Source: Candidatus Epulonipiscium sp.
GTDB lineage: Bacteria; Bacillota; Clostridia; Lachnospirales; Defluviitaleaceae
Assembly (NCBI GenBank): GCA_012518815.1
Contig: JAAYRK010000113.1
Location: 1 to 64,000, forward strand
Direction of reading: 5' to 3'
Length of the DNA: 64,000 nucleotides
The notes under the pieces were generated by a model. That model searched no databases. It was not told the origin of the DNA and saw nothing but the letters and a program-made list of their open reading frames with translations. A program made the position numbers and the translations under genes. This document shows, in pieces, positions 53,304 through 63,043 of this stretch; position 1 is the stretch's first letter; each line of letters opens with the position of its first letter.

Positions 53304-54143
53304 ATGAGCAAACAATATAATTTAGATAAAAATTTAGCAGAAAGTTTAAAAGGCGGAGTAATAATGGATGTAACTAATGCAAAAGAAGCAAAGATTGCAC
53401 AAGAGGCAGGAGCAGTAGCGGTAATGGCCTTGGAGAGAGTCCCTGCAGATATAAGGAAAGAAGGGGGAGTGGCAAGAATGTCAGATCCCAAACTGATAAA
53501 AGAAATAAAAGATGCAGTTACTATTCCTGTAATGGCAAAATGCAGAATAGGCCACTTTGTGGAAGCACAAATACTAGAGGCTTTAGAAATTGACTATATT
53601 GATGAAAGTGAAGTTCTAACTCCTGCAGATGATAACTATCATATAGATAAAAAACTTTTTAAGACTCCTTTTGTATGCGGAGCCAGGGATTTAGGAGAAG
53701 CCCTTAGAAGGATAGGAGAAGGAGCTTCTATGATACGGACAAAAGGAGAAGCAGGAACAGGAGACATAGTTCAAGCAGTTAGGCATATGAGGACTATGAT
53801 GGCACAAATTAGGCAATTAAAAAGCATGGCAAAGGAAGAAAGAATGTTCTTTGCAAAGGAAATAGGTGCCCCTTTTCATTTACTCGAAAAAGTAGCTCAG
53901 CTAGGAAAACTTCCTGTAGCCAATTTTGCAGCTGGTGGAATAGCAACACCTGCTGATGCAGCTCTTATGATGCAGTTAGGCAGCGACGGGGTTTTCGTAG
54001 GCTCAGGAATATTTAAATCAGGAAATCCTATAAAAAGAGCAAAGGCAATTGTTGAGGCAGTTAAACATTATGAAAATCCTAAAAAATTAGCAGAGATAGC
54101 TGAGGATTTGGGAGAGGAAATGAAGGGGGAAGCTAGAGCATAG
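53304..54143 (+). CDS. pdxS: Pyridoxal 5'-phosphate synthase, lyase subunit PdxS
   Basis: PdxS builds PLP from ribose 5-phosphate, glyceraldehyde 3-phosphate and ammonia supplied by the PdxT glutaminase. About 279 residues of highly conserved TIM barrel: '[20 protein letters not shown]', '[10 protein letters not shown]', the catalytic lysine in '[12 protein letters not shown]' and '[15 protein letters not shown]'-like '[14 protein letters not shown]'. AGGAGG favours ATG 53304. No pdxT follows; the next gene is an unrelated ATPase 218 bases away. Confidence 0.96.
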   Translation: MSKQYNLDKNLAESLKGGVIMDVTNAKEAKIAQEAGAVAVMALERVPADIRKEGGVARMSDPKLIKEIKDAVTIPVMAKCRIGHFVEAQILEALEIDYIDESEVLTPADDNYHIDKKLFKTPFVCGARDLGEALRRIGEGASMIRTKGEAGTGDIVQAVRHMRTMMAQIRQLKSMAKEERMFFAKEIGAPFHLLEKVAQLGKLPVANFAAGGIATPADAALMMQLGSDGVFVGSGIFKSGNPIKRAKAIVEAVKHYENPKKLAEIAEDLGEEMKGEARA

Positions 54144-54203
54144 AGGATGTGCTAAGAAGTAGGAAGGCAGAGGTTGAAATTGAGAATGATATAAATGATT
54201 GAT

Positions 54204-54236
54204 TAGCCAGTAGAATATCTACTGGTTATTTTTTAT
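54204..54236 (+). terminator. Terminator after pdxS
   Basis: CCAGTAGA at 54207-54214 pairs with TCTACTGG at 54218-54225, extended by flanking A/T pairs and followed by T6. Confidence 0.8.
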
Positions 54237-54361
54237 GACATTGATTTATTTTTAAATAGGTGTAAAATTCATTGTAGATAATATCATTAACTAAGTATAT
54301 AAGATGATTATTTAAACTTTTTTATAAGTATCTAAAACATATTATAGGAGGAGTGGAACTA

Positions 54362-54904
54362 ATGAAAGAGTTGTCTTTACACATTTTGGATATAGCTGAA
54401 AATAGTATTAGGGCAAATGCGACAGAAATATATATAGAAGTAGATGAAGATATTGATAATAATATTTTTTCTTTTGAAATAAAAGATAATGGTAAAGGAA
54501 TGGATAAAGAATTTGTAGAATCTGTAAAGGATCCTTTTAAAACTTCCAGGACAACAAGAAGAGTTGGTTTGGGAATACCTCTTTTAGAAGCAGCATGTAA
54601 AAGGTGTAATGGAGATGTAAAAATTACTAGTAGTCTTAACAAAGGAACACAGATTAAGGCATGGATGGATTATGACCATATAGATAGAGCGCCTTTGGGG
54701 GATATTGTAAGTACTATAACAAATCTGATATTAGCTAATCCTGATATTGATTTTATTTATTGTCATAAATATAATGACAAGTCTTTTGAATTAGATACTA
54801 AGGAAATTAAAAATGTACTTGATGGAGTACCTATTAATGATTTAGGAATTATAAACTGGATTAAAAATTATATAAAAGATGAATTGACAGAAATTAAACA
54901 ATGA
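54362..54904 (+). CDS. HATPase domain (GHKL) ATP-binding protein
   Basis: A 180-residue protein that is mostly a GHKL ATP-binding domain: N box 'DIAENSIRANATEI' (about 9-22), G1 'DNGKGMDKEFV' (about 41-51), F/G2 region 'FKTSRTTRRVGLGIPLL' and 'NKGTQIKAWM'. There is no dimerisation/phosphoacceptor histidine box, so it is not a complete sensor kinase; an anti-sigma-like or ATP-sensing role is possible. GGAGGAG favours ATG 54362. It precedes the rnf operon by 243 bases; in Clostridia such proteins often accompany redox-enzyme genes. Confidence 0.8.
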   Translation: MKELSLHILDIAENSIRANATEIYIEVDEDIDNNIFSFEIKDNGKGMDKEFVESVKDPFKTSRTTRRVGLGIPLLEAACKRCNGDVKITSSLNKGTQIKAWMDYDHIDRAPLGDIVSTITNLILANPDIDFIYCHKYNDKSFELDTKEIKNVLDGVPINDLGIINWIKNYIKDELTEIKQ

Positions 54905-55055
54905 TAATTATAAAAGCAGTAAAATACTTCTTATAATATTTAGTTTTTTTAAACAAAAAGCAGCACATTGTATACAGGATACGCATATTTCAGTAAAAAA
55001 TATAAGATTTTAATGGTAGTTAATCCTAAGTTTATTGTGCATTTTTTATCATTTC

Positions 55056-55084
55056 TTGATGAATTAAGGGCTTTGTATTATGAT
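55056..55084 (+). promoter_or_regulatory. Possible promoter of rnfCDGEAB
   Basis: TTGATG at 55056-55061 and TATGAT at 55079-55084, 17 bases apart, about 64 bases before rnfC. The rest of the 243-base gap (54905-55147) shows no gene or clear structure. Confidence 0.45.
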
Positions 55085-55147
55085 ATATAGTATATTAGCT
55101 TAATAAGATTAAATTTTTATTATACAGAATAATAAAGGGGGATTTAT

Positions 55148-56470
55148 ATGCAGTTGCTAACATTTAAAAGAGGCATTCACCCTCCTGATGGAAAACATTT
55201 AACGGAAAATAAACCGATAGAATATCTTCTTCCTAAAGGAGATTTGGTATATCCTATGGTTCAACACATAGGAGCACCATGTGAGCCTACAGTTAAAAAA
55301 GGAGACAGGGTCTTAGTTGGTCAAAAGATTGGAGAAGCTAAGGCTTATGTTTCAGCTCCTGTTCACGCTACTGTATCTGGCACAGTAAAAAATATTGCAC
55401 CAATGCTCCATCCTAATGGAGATAAAATTTTGTCAGTAATAGTTGAAAATGATGGTTTATATGAAGAACACGAATCTATTGGACCAAAAGGTGATTATAA
55501 AAATCTTTCCAGAGAGCAGATTATTGAAATTATTAAAGAGGCAGGTATTGTAGGTATGGGAGGAGCGGGATTCCCTACTTTTATAAAATTATCACCTCCT
55601 CCTGAGAAAAAAATTGATTCTATAATTGTTAATGGGGCAGAATGTGAACCTTATTTAACTTCTGATTACAGAGTAATGTTGGAAGAAACTGACAGAGTAG
55701 TAACAGGTTTAAAGATTATTCTGAAGTTATTTCCCGAAGCAAAAGGATACATTGCTGTGGAAGATAATAAGATGGAAGCAGTAAAAGCTCTTTTGGAAGA
55801 GACTAAAAATATTGATAATATTGAAGTTAAACTTGTAAAAACAAAATATCCTCAAGGGGCAGAAAAACAATTAATTTATGCAGTTACAAAAAGAGAAGTG
55901 CCTTCTGGCGGACTTCCTGCAGATGTAGCTTGTATTGTTCAAAATATTGATACAGTTGTAGCTATTCATAGGGCTATTGTAAGAGGAAGACCTTTAATGA
56001 GAAGAATTGTAACAGTTAGTGGTGGAGCTGTTAAAGATCCAAAGAATTTTAAAGTAAAAATAGGGACTTCATATAGAGAACTTGTAGAAGCAGCAGGAGG
56101 ACTTGTTTCTGAACCTGTAAAGATAATATCTGGAGGACCTATGATGGGAATGGCTCTTACTAGCTTGGATGTACCAGTATGTAAGGGAACTTCTGCAATT
56201 TTATGTCTAACTAAAGAAGAAGCTGAATTACCCGAAGAACAAAACTGTATCCGTTGTGGCAGATGTATTGCTGCATGTCCTATGAATTTAATGCCTTTAC
56301 AACTTAATCAATATGCAATTCATAAAGAAATAGATAAATTCGAAGCGATACACGGCATGGATTGTATGGAATGTGGCTGTTGTTCTTTTGTATGTCCTGC
56401 TAAAAGACATATAGTTCAATCCGTTAGAACAGCTAAAAAGCTAGTACGAAGTAATAAGAAAAATGCATAA
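55148..56470 (+). CDS. rnfC: Rnf complex subunit C
   Basis: RnfC is the peripheral NADH-binding subunit of the ferredoxin:NAD+ oxidoreductase ion pump. The 440-residue product has 'GIHPPDGKHLTENKPIEY' at its start, the flavin/NADH-binding 'GIVGMGGAGFPTFIKL' and 'VNGAECEPYLTSDYR', and two 4Fe-4S motifs: 'CIRCGRCIAACP' (about 367-378) and 'CMECGCCSFVCP' (about 406-417). It heads the operon in the clostridial order C-D-G-E-A-B. A GGGGG site precedes the ATG. Confidence 0.95.
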   Translation: MQLLTFKRGIHPPDGKHLTENKPIEYLLPKGDLVYPMVQHIGAPCEPTVKKGDRVLVGQKIGEAKAYVSAPVHATVSGTVKNIAPMLHPNGDKILSVIVENDGLYEEHESIGPKGDYKNLSREQIIEIIKEAGIVGMGGAGFPTFIKLSPPPEKKIDSIIVNGAECEPYLTSDYRVMLEETDRVVTGLKIILKLFPEAKGYIAVEDNKMEAVKALLEETKNIDNIEVKLVKTKYPQGAEKQLIYAVTKREVPSGGLPADVACIVQNIDTVVAIHRAIVRGRPLMRRIVTVSGGAVKDPKNFKVKIGTSYRELVEAAGGLVSEPVKIISGGPMMGMALTSLDVPVCKGTSAILCLTKEEAELPEEQNCIRCGRCIAACPMNLMPLQLNQYAIHKEIDKFEAIHGMDCMECGCCSFVCPAKRHIVQSVRTAKKLVRSNKKNA

Positions 56471-56482
56471 GGGGGAAGCTTA

Positions 56483-57418
56483 ATGTCTGTCAATAAGTAT
56501 ACAGTATCCTCATCACCTCATATACGTTCAAAGGATACGGTACAAGGAATTATGGGAGATGTTTTTATTGCACTACTGCCTGCAGCAATAGCAGGAGTAT
56601 GGTTTTTTAGATTTTCTGCTTTGTTTATTATTCTAATATCTATAGCTTCTTGTGTTGGAGCAGAAGCGATATGGCAAAAATTAACTAAACAAAAAGTTAC
56701 TATAAATGATTTTAGTGCAGCAGTAACAGGTTTACTTCTTGCACTTAACCTTCCTCCAACGGTTCCTTTTTGGATTCCCATTGTGGGGGGAGTATTTGCT
56801 ATTATAGTTGCTAAGCAGTTTTTTGGAGGGTTAGGTCAAAATTTTATTAACCCTGCTTTGGCTGCAAGAGTGTTTTTACTTACCTCCTGGACTCCTCAAA
56901 TGACTAGTTGGACCCTTGACGGAGTTACAACTGCTACGCCTTTGGCATTATTAAAAGAAGGAGCTTTACAACTACCTTCTTTTACTGATGTGTTTTTAGG
57001 AAATATTGGTGGCTGTATAGGAGAAACCTCTGCTATTGCTTTATTAATTGGAGCGGCATATTTACTTTATAGAAGGGTTATATCAATAAGAATTCCTGCA
57101 ACTTTTATAGGAACTGTATTTATTCTTACATGGCTTATTGGAAGAGATGGAATGTTTTATTCTAACGCCATATATGAAATTTTTACAGGGGGACTTATTT
57201 TAGGAGCATTTTTTATGGCTACTGATTATTCTTCTTCTCCTGTTACGGAAAAAGGACAATATATTATGGGATTAGGTTGTGGGATTATAACTGTTGTAAT
57301 CCGTTTATTTGGTGGTTTACCTGAGGGTGTATCTTATGCCATACTCATTATGAATTTAGCTGTACCTCTTATCGAAAGATATACAATGCCCAAACGTTTT
57401 GGGGAGGTGAAACAATGA
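56483..57418 (+). CDS. rnfD: Rnf complex subunit D
   Basis: RnfD is a membrane subunit with a covalently bound FMN. The 311-residue product has about nine membrane helices. The flavinylation threonine is T152 in 'DGVTTATPLA', the usual site. 'SSPHIRSKDTVQGIMGDVFI' near the start and 'FGGLPEGVSYAILIMNLAVP' near the end are family signatures. It overlaps rnfG by four bases (ATGA). Confidence 0.95.
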   Translation: MSVNKYTVSSSPHIRSKDTVQGIMGDVFIALLPAAIAGVWFFRFSALFIILISIASCVGAEAIWQKLTKQKVTINDFSAAVTGLLLALNLPPTVPFWIPIVGGVFAIIVAKQFFGGLGQNFINPALAARVFLLTSWTPQMTSWTLDGVTTATPLALLKEGALQLPSFTDVFLGNIGGCIGETSAIALLIGAAYLLYRRVISIRIPATFIGTVFILTWLIGRDGMFYSNAIYEIFTGGLILGAFFMATDYSSSPVTEKGQYIMGLGCGIITVVIRLFGGLPEGVSYAILIMNLAVPLIERYTMPKRFGEVKQ

Positions 57419-57972
57419 AAGAAATTATAAAACTTGGACTTATTTTGTTTGTTATTACGGCTATCTCAGCAGGTATATTAGGTTTTGCATATGATATTAC
57501 TAAAGAGCCAATAGAAAAACAGGTTAGGTTAGCCAATCAAGAAGCAATGACTAAGGCTCTTCCCCAAAGTGAAAAATTTGAAAAAGTCGAAGTAGACATA
57601 CCAGAAGCTTCTAATATTATAGAAGTTAATGCTGGATATAAAGGTGATTTATTAGATGGTTATGTAATAAAAGTTGTTTCAAAAGGTTTTGGTGGTCCTA
57701 TTGAAATGATGGTTGGACTATCAAAAGAGGGTGAAATTCAAGGAGTAAGTATATTAAGTCATGCTGAAACTCCTGGATTAGGTGCTAAGGCCCAAGAAGA
57801 TTCTTATTTATCACAGTATAAAGAGAAGTCTGGTATTCTTTCAGTTGTAAAGGCTAAAGCCAGCAAAGAAGATGAAATAGAAAGTATTTCAGGAGCAACG
57901 ATTACGTCAAAGGCTGTAACTGATGGAATAAATGAAGCAGTTGATTTCTTACAAAAAAATCTTAATAGATAA
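57415..57972 (+). CDS. rnfG: Rnf complex subunit G
   Basis: RnfG carries a second covalent FMN outside the membrane helix. The 185-residue product has one N-terminal membrane segment (about 5-27) and an FMN-binding domain with the flavinylation motif 'SGATITSKAV', threonine T162. 'GFGGPIEMMVGLSKEG' and 'HAETPGLGAKAQE' are also conserved. Its start overlaps the end of rnfD, implying coupled translation. Confidence 0.95.
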   Translation: MKEIIKLGLILFVITAISAGILGFAYDITKEPIEKQVRLANQEAMTKALPQSEKFEKVEVDIPEASNIIEVNAGYKGDLLDGYVIKVVSKGFGGPIEMMVGLSKEGEIQGVSILSHAETPGLGAKAQEDSYLSQYKEKSGILSVVKAKASKEDEIESISGATITSKAVTDGINEAVDFLQKNLNR

Positions 57973-57993
57973 TTTAAATAAAGGAGGATAACA

Positions 57994-58599
57994 TTGAAGG
58001 TATTAGCAGAAAGGATTAAAAACGGGATTATATTAGAAAATCCCACGTTTGTTCAAGTAATAGGAATGTGTCCTACCTTGGCTGTTACTACAGGAGCAAA
58101 AAACGGTATAGGAATGGGCTTGGCAACCACTGCTGTATTGGTTGGTTCTAATGTATTTATATCTCTTTTAAGAAAATTCATTCCCTCAAAAATACGTATT
58201 CCTGCATATGTAGTTATTATTGCAAGTTTTGTAACTCTTATTGAATTTTTGATGCAAGGATTCGTACCAGCTTTATATAAACAATTAGGATTATTTATAC
58301 CTTTAATTGTTGTTAATTGTATTATTTTAGCAAGAGCTGAAGCTTATGCTTCAAAAAATAATATATTAAGTTCTCTTTTTGATGGTTTAGGGATGGGCTT
58401 AGGTTTTACTTTGGCATTGACTATTATAGGTTCTATTAGGGAAATATTAGGTGCAGGCCAATTATTTGGATTTCAAATTATGCCTTCATCTTACCAACCA
58501 GCTATTATTATGATTTTAGCTCCCGGTGCATTTTTCACCTTAGGCATTCTTATGGCAATTTTAAATCATTTTAGAAGTAAAAATACGAAAAAAGCATAG
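57994..58599 (+). CDS. rnfE: Rnf complex subunit E
   Basis: RnfE is one of the two related membrane subunits (with RnfA) thought to carry the ion path. The 201-residue product has six helices and the conserved '[19 protein letters not shown]' start with a cysteine, plus '[14 protein letters not shown]' holding the second. The two cysteines match the buried Fe-S site reported for the RnfA/RnfE pair. The start is TTG after AGGAGG. Confidence 0.95.
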   Translation: MKVLAERIKNGIILENPTFVQVIGMCPTLAVTTGAKNGIGMGLATTAVLVGSNVFISLLRKFIPSKIRIPAYVVIIASFVTLIEFLMQGFVPALYKQLGLFIPLIVVNCIILARAEAYASKNNILSSLFDGLGMGLGFTLALTIIGSIREILGAGQLFGFQIMPSSYQPAIIMILAPGAFFTLGILMAILNHFRSKNTKKA

Positions 58600-58607
58600 G
58601 GGGAATC

Positions 58608-59183
58608 ATGATGGAGTTATTTATCATATTTTTGAGTGCTATTTTAGTTAATAATTTTGTTTTATCTAGGTTTTTAGGGATTTGTCCTTTTCTTGGAGTA
58701 TCCAAAAAGGTAGAAACAGCCTTAGGAATGGGTGTAGCAGTAACTTTTGTAATGACTTTAGCATCTATAATTTCTTATATGGTCTATAATTGGATGTTGG
58801 TACCTCTTAAAATAACTTATTTGTATACCATTGCTTTTATATTAGTTATTGCAGCTTTAGTACAATTTGTAGAAATGGTTATCCAAAAAACAAGCCCTAC
58901 TCTTTATCAGGCATTGGGAGTATACCTTCCTTTAATTACAACAAACTGTGCTGTATTAGGGGTTGCTGTAATTAATATGAATGAAGGCTATAATTTAATT
59001 AAGAGTGTAGTTAATGGTTTTGGTGCTGCTTTAGGCTTTACGTTAGCTATTGTTTTATTTGCAGGGATTAGAGAAAGAATTGAAAATAATAATATATTAA
59101 ATGCATTTAAGGGTTTTCCTATTGCATTAATCACTGCAGGATTGATGTCTATAGCATTCTTAGGATTTCAGGGATTACTTTAG
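58608..59183 (+). CDS. rnfA: Rnf complex subunit A
   Basis: RnfA pairs with RnfE in the membrane. The 191-residue product has six predicted helices and the conserved segments '[20 protein letters not shown]' (first cysteine) and '[17 protein letters not shown]' (second cysteine). It begins nine bases after rnfE ends, with GGGGGAA before the start. Both subunits are full length. Confidence 0.95.
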   Translation: MMELFIIFLSAILVNNFVLSRFLGICPFLGVSKKVETALGMGVAVTFVMTLASIISYMVYNWMLVPLKITYLYTIAFILVIAALVQFVEMVIQKTSPTLYQALGVYLPLITTNCAVLGVAVINMNEGYNLIKSVVNGFGAALGFTLAIVLFAGIRERIENNNILNAFKGFPIALITAGLMSIAFLGFQGLL

Positions 59184-59198
59184 GAAGGAGGGAAAACT

Positions 59199-60014
59199 GT
59201 GGACATAACTAGTATTGTTTATCCCATTGTAAGTATAGGTGGCTTAGGTATATTATTTGGAGCAGGTCTAGGATATGCATCAAAGAAATTTGCTGTAGAA
59301 GTAGATGAAAGAATTCCAAAGGTTAGAGATTTACTTCCTGGTGCTAATTGTGGAGGTTGTGGCTTTGCAGGCTGCGATGCTTTTGCTACGGCAGTAGTGG
59401 AGGAAGGAGTTGACATTTGTTCTTGTCCAGTAAATAGCGATGAATCTGCAGGAAAGATCGCTGCTTTATTGGGAGTGGATCCTTCATGCAGCATAAAAAG
59501 AGTTGCCTTGGTAAAATGTAAAGGCACTTGCAGTAATAGTCAAAACAAATATGATTATTACGGTATTATGGATTGTAATGATGCTGCAGCTATTCCCGGC
59601 GGTGGTGCAAAAGCTTGTAGTTATGGTTGCTTAGGACTTGGAAGCTGTAAAAAGGTTTGTCCTTTTGATGCCATAAGGATAGAAGATGGTATTGCAGTAA
59701 TTGATGAAGATAAATGTACGGCTTGTGGGAATTGTGTTGATGCCTGCCCAAAAGCTGTAATAGAATTGGTTCCGAAACAAAACAAAGTAAGAGTTTTATG
59801 TAATTCCAATGATAAAGGTAAAGAGGTAAAAGAAGCTTGCTCAGTGGGCTGTATTGGTTGCAAACTTTGTGTAAAATCTTGTGAATATGATGCCATAGAT
59901 TTTGAAGATAATCTTGCCCATATAAACTATGAGAAATGTAGTCATTGTATGGCTTGTGTTGAAAAGTGCCCGACTAAGATTATTGAAGGGCAACATGTGT
60001 TAACTGAAGCTTAA
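59199..60014 (+). CDS. rnfB: Rnf complex subunit B
   Basis: RnfB is the ferredoxin-interacting iron-sulfur subunit. The 271-residue product has an N-terminal membrane anchor (about 5-25), a 4Fe-4S domain ('CGGCGFAGC', about 51-59), and further clusters in 'CSYGCLGLGSCKKVCPFDAI', 'CTACGNCVDACP', 'CIGCKLCVKSC' and 'CSHCMACVEKCP'. The start is GTG after AGGAGGG. It is the last gene of the operon, followed by a strong terminator. Confidence 0.95.
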   Translation: MDITSIVYPIVSIGGLGILFGAGLGYASKKFAVEVDERIPKVRDLLPGANCGGCGFAGCDAFATAVVEEGVDICSCPVNSDESAGKIAALLGVDPSCSIKRVALVKCKGTCSNSQNKYDYYGIMDCNDAAAIPGGGAKACSYGCLGLGSCKKVCPFDAIRIEDGIAVIDEDKCTACGNCVDACPKAVIELVPKQNKVRVLCNSNDKGKEVKEACSVGCIGCKLCVKSCEYDAIDFEDNLAHINYEKCSHCMACVEKCPTKIIEGQHVLTEA

Positions 60015-60034
60015 TATTTTCTAAAAGTGACTAT

Positions 60035-60075
60035 GCGGTGCTTTGTTTTATAATAAAACAGCACCGCTTTTAATA
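60035..60075 (+). terminator. Terminator of the rnf operon
   Basis: GCGGTGC at 60035-60041 pairs with GCACCGC at 60061-60067, and TGTTTTA/TAAAACA extend it on the inside. A T-rich tail follows. Confidence 0.88.
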
Positions 60076-60134
60076 TTTTAATTCATCCTTGCCTGTGCTA
60101 AAATATAATAAATATTTATTAGGAGTGATAAATC

Positions 60135-60395
60135 TTGAATATTAAAAAAGGAAAGAACAATTGGGTGCTTTTTATTTTTATTTTAATGGGGATTGTTATT
60201 GGTGGATTTATTGGTCATTATTTGGGCCAAGCTCCTTATTTTGAATGGATTAACTTCGGGAAGGAATTTGGATTTGATGCTCCAGCGGCATTAGATTTAC
60301 AAATAATATACATAGAAATAGCTTTCAAAATAGAAATTACTATTGCAAGTATATTAGGTGTTATAGCGGCTATACTTATATATAGAAAAATATAA
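60135..60395 (+). CDS. DUF4321 family small membrane protein
   Basis: An 86-residue protein with two membrane helices: about 10-30 ('VLFIFILMGIVIGGFIGHYL') and 60-82. The loop between holds 'PYFEWINFGKEFGFDAPAALDLQII', quoted only in part, which I recognise as DUF4321. Family members stand next to maf-radC-mreB in Clostridia, as here; function is unknown. The start is TTG after AGGAGTGATA. Confidence 0.85.
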   Translation: MNIKKGKNNWVLFIFILMGIVIGGFIGHYLGQAPYFEWINFGKEFGFDAPAALDLQIIYIEIAFKIEITIASILGVIAAILIYRKI

Positions 60396-60432
60396 CAATT
60401 TTTTATTCTATCTAGCAGGTGGTGTAGTAATC

Positions 60433-61038
60433 ATGGATAAAATAATTTTAGCTTCTGCTTCTCCTAGAAGAAAGATGCTATTAAAACAAATAGGGATTCC
60501 TTTTGATGTTGTTGTTAGTGATGTTGAGGAAGAAGTTAAATTAGCTCTTACTCCAGAGGAACTGGTAATAGAATTATCTAAGCAAAAGGCGATAAATGTA
60601 GCAAATAGTTTAGGAGAAGGTTTTTTAGTAATTGGTGCTGATACAATTGTAGTCTTTGAAGGGAAAATTCTTGGAAAGCCTAAGGATAAAGAAGATGCTT
60701 ATAAAATGCTTTCTATGCTCCAAGGTAATTGTCATGAAGTTTATACGGGAGTTACTATTATACGGACAAAAGACAAGCAAATAGAATCGGATTATGAAAA
60801 AACGAAAGTTTATATGAGAAAACTTTCACAATCTATAATAAATAAATATATAGACACAAAGGAACCTTTAGATAAAGCTGGAGCATATGGCATTCAAGAA
60901 AAAGGTGGCCTTTTTATTGATAAGATAGATGGTGATTATAATAATGTTGTAGGTCTTCCTTTAAAATTGATTTTAAGATTAACAGAAAAAATGGACATTA
61001 ATTTATTTAATAATTATATATTTAATACTAGGAGTTGA
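60433..61038 (+). CDS. maf: Maf-like nucleotide pyrophosphatase
   Basis: Maf proteins hydrolyse non-canonical or excess nucleoside triphosphates, acting as a septum or house-cleaning protein. The 201-residue product has 'LASASPRRKMLLKQIG' (about 5-20), 'VIGADTIVVFEGKILGKPKD' and 'DKAGAYGIQEKGGLFI'. GGTGGTG precedes the ATG. Its end is close to the radC start region in the conserved order maf-radC-mreBCD. Confidence 0.93.
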   Translation: MDKIILASASPRRKMLLKQIGIPFDVVVSDVEEEVKLALTPEELVIELSKQKAINVANSLGEGFLVIGADTIVVFEGKILGKPKDKEDAYKMLSMLQGNCHEVYTGVTIIRTKDKQIESDYEKTKVYMRKLSQSIINKYIDTKEPLDKAGAYGIQEKGGLFIDKIDGDYNNVVGLPLKLILRLTEKMDINLFNNYIFNTRS

Positions 61039-61067
61039 GAATATTGACTTTTCCTAAAGAGGCACAT

Positions 61068-61748
61068 ATGTCAATGAAAGATTTACCAAAGCTTGAAAGG
61101 CCTTATGAAAAGTTAGAGCATTTTGGCCCACAGGCCTTGTCCGAAGCAGAATTATTGGCAATTATATTTAGGACTGGTTCACGAAATATAAGGGCAGTTG
61201 AATTGGCACAAAGATTATTAGCTTTAGAAAAGGATGAGGGCATATACGGCTTGTATCAATATAGCTTGGATGAATTAATGAATATAAAAGGTATTGGTAG
61301 GGTAAAAGCAATTCAAATAAAGGCTGTATTAGAATTATCAAAAAGAATATCAAGACATCAAGCTGCAGTAAAATACAGAATTAATTCTCCAGCTAGTATT
61401 GCATCTATTTATATGGAAGAAATGCGTTACTTAAAACAAGAACATTTTAAAATCGTATTATTAGATACAAAAAATCAAATCATTGGCAGTCAAGATATTA
61501 CTAAAGGAAGTATTAACTCTTCGATAGTTCATCCAAGAGAAGTATTTAAATATGCCATAAAGAAAAGTGCAGTAGGCATTATAATGCTCCACAACCATCC
61601 TAGTGGAGATCCATCTCCTAGCAAAGAAGATATTGCTGTCACAAAAAGAATGAAGGAAGTAGGAGAATTAGTAGGAATTAATTTATTAGATCACATTATT
61701 ATAGGAGACGGGCTTTATATTAGCCTAAAAGAAAGAGAAGTAATATAG
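61068..61748 (+). CDS. radC: RadC family protein with JAB/MPN domain
   Basis: RadC is a putative metalloprotease-like JAMM protein; its DNA-repair role has been questioned. About 226 residues: an N-terminal helix-hairpin-helix ('LMNIKGIGRVKAIQIKAVLE') and the JAMM motif in 'MLHNHPSGDPSPSKEDI'. I start at ATG 61068 after AAAGAGG; TTG 61044 (after AGGAG) and TTG 61035 are in-frame alternatives that would overlap or abut maf. Confidence 0.92.
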   Translation: MSMKDLPKLERPYEKLEHFGPQALSEAELLAIIFRTGSRNIRAVELAQRLLALEKDEGIYGLYQYSLDELMNIKGIGRVKAIQIKAVLELSKRISRHQAAVKYRINSPASIASIYMEEMRYLKQEHFKIVLLDTKNQIIGSQDITKGSINSSIVHPREVFKYAIKKSAVGIIMLHNHPSGDPSPSKEDIAVTKRMKEVGELVGINLLDHIIIGDGLYISLKEREVI

Positions 61749-61820
61749 TTAAAGAATTAAATTTAAATTGAGGACCTAAGCAAATAAGTTGCCTCCTTTT
61801 TATGTTTTCTATATTTTTTG

Positions 61821-61849
61821 TTGAAAAAAATAATAAAAAAGGTTATGAT
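61821..61849 (+). promoter_or_regulatory. Possible promoter of mreBCD
   Basis: TTGAAA at 61821-61826 and TATGAT at 61844-61849 with a 17-base spacer, leaving a leader of about 140 bases. The rest of the 248-base gap (61749-61996) shows only a weak GAGG/CCTC hairpin with T5 near 61774-61801. Confidence 0.5.
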
Positions 61850-61996
61850 GTTACTAGCATAGGGAAAGATTATCTATAATAAATAATAACTTAATTTTTA
61901 ATTAGTATATAAATGTTGGCTATACAAATAATATAGTATTAATAATGTTTTTTTATTATTTTGGCCTTATTTGATTGATGACTAGGAGGAAGAATT

Positions 61997-63016
61997 ATGT
62001 TTTTTTCAAAGGATTTAGGTATAGATTTAGGAACTGCAAATACATTAGTATTTGTAAAAGGGAAAGGCATTATTGTTAGTGAGCCTTCAGTAGTTGCTGA
62101 AAATAAAAAGACTAAGGAAGTATTAGCAGTTGGTGATGAAGCAAAACAGATGATTGGTAGAACACCAGGAAATATTGTTGCAACAAGACCTTTAAAAGAT
62201 GGTGTTATTGCAGATTTTGCTACTACTGAAGCTATGTTAAAATATTTCATTGACAAGTCACATAAAAAAGGTCTTTTTACTGGTAAGCCCAGGGTAATTG
62301 TATGTGTTCCTTCAGGAGTCACTGCAGTAGAAATGCGGGCTGTTTATGATGCTGCAAGAAATGCAGGTGCTAAAGAAGCCCATCTTATTGAAGAGCCTAT
62401 GGCAGCTGCAATTGGAGCAGGCCTTCCAGTTGAAGAACCTACAGGAAGCATGGTAGTAGATATTGGTGGTGGTACTAGCGAAGTAGCAATTATTTCGCTA
62501 GGTGGTATAGTAACAAGTAAATCTTTGAGAGTAGCAGGAGATGAAATAGACGAATATATTGTCAGTTATATAAAGAAAGAGTACAATCTTATGATTGGGG
62601 AGCGTACAGCAGAAGATATTAAAGTAACAATAGGTTCAGCATTTCCAAAAGACAAAGAACAAAGTAAAGAAATAAGAGGTAGGGATTTAGTTACAGGACT
62701 TCCTAAAACGATGAAAATTACGTCTACGGAAATAATGGAAGCTATAAAGGATCCAATTAATGCTATTGTTGATGCGATAAAAATTACTTTAGAAAAGACT
62801 CCTCCTGAATTGGCAGCAGATATCATGGAGTCTGGGATTATGTTAACTGGAGGAGGAGCACTTCTTTCAGGATTTGATAAAAAGATTTTCCAAGAAACCG
62901 GTATGCCTGTTCGAATTGCCGAAGAGCCTTTAAATTGTGTAGCTTTAGGAACAGGGCTTGCATTAGAAAACATAGAGACCTTAAGAAACATACTGATATC
63001 TCCTAAGAAAATTTAG
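61997..63016 (+). CDS. mreB: Rod-shape actin homologue MreB
   Basis: MreB polymers under the membrane direct sidewall synthesis. The 339-residue actin-fold ATPase has '[19 protein letters not shown]' (about 5-23, phosphate 1), '[14 protein letters not shown]', '[17 protein letters not shown]' (phosphate 2) and the adenosine motif '[16 protein letters not shown]'. AGGAGGA precedes the ATG. It starts the mreB-mreC-mreD cluster. Confidence 0.96.
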   Translation: MFFSKDLGIDLGTANTLVFVKGKGIIVSEPSVVAENKKTKEVLAVGDEAKQMIGRTPGNIVATRPLKDGVIADFATTEAMLKYFIDKSHKKGLFTGKPRVIVCVPSGVTAVEMRAVYDAARNAGAKEAHLIEEPMAAAIGAGLPVEEPTGSMVVDIGGGTSEVAIISLGGIVTSKSLRVAGDEIDEYIVSYIKKEYNLMIGERTAEDIKVTIGSAFPKDKEQSKEIRGRDLVTGLPKTMKITSTEIMEAIKDPINAIVDAIKITLEKTPPELAADIMESGIMLTGGGALLSGFDKKIFQETGMPVRIAEEPLNCVALGTGLALENIETLRNILISPKKI

Positions 63017-63043
63017 TTAATTTTAATTGATAGGAGAGGTTTT

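Noticed and set aside
59219-59896. Two minus-strand frames opposite rnfB
   Set aside because: Their composition follows the reversed cysteine-rich rnfB codons; no ribosome sites.
62566-62991. 141-residue minus-strand frame inside mreB
   Set aside because: Shadow of mreB; no independent start signal or recognisable domain.
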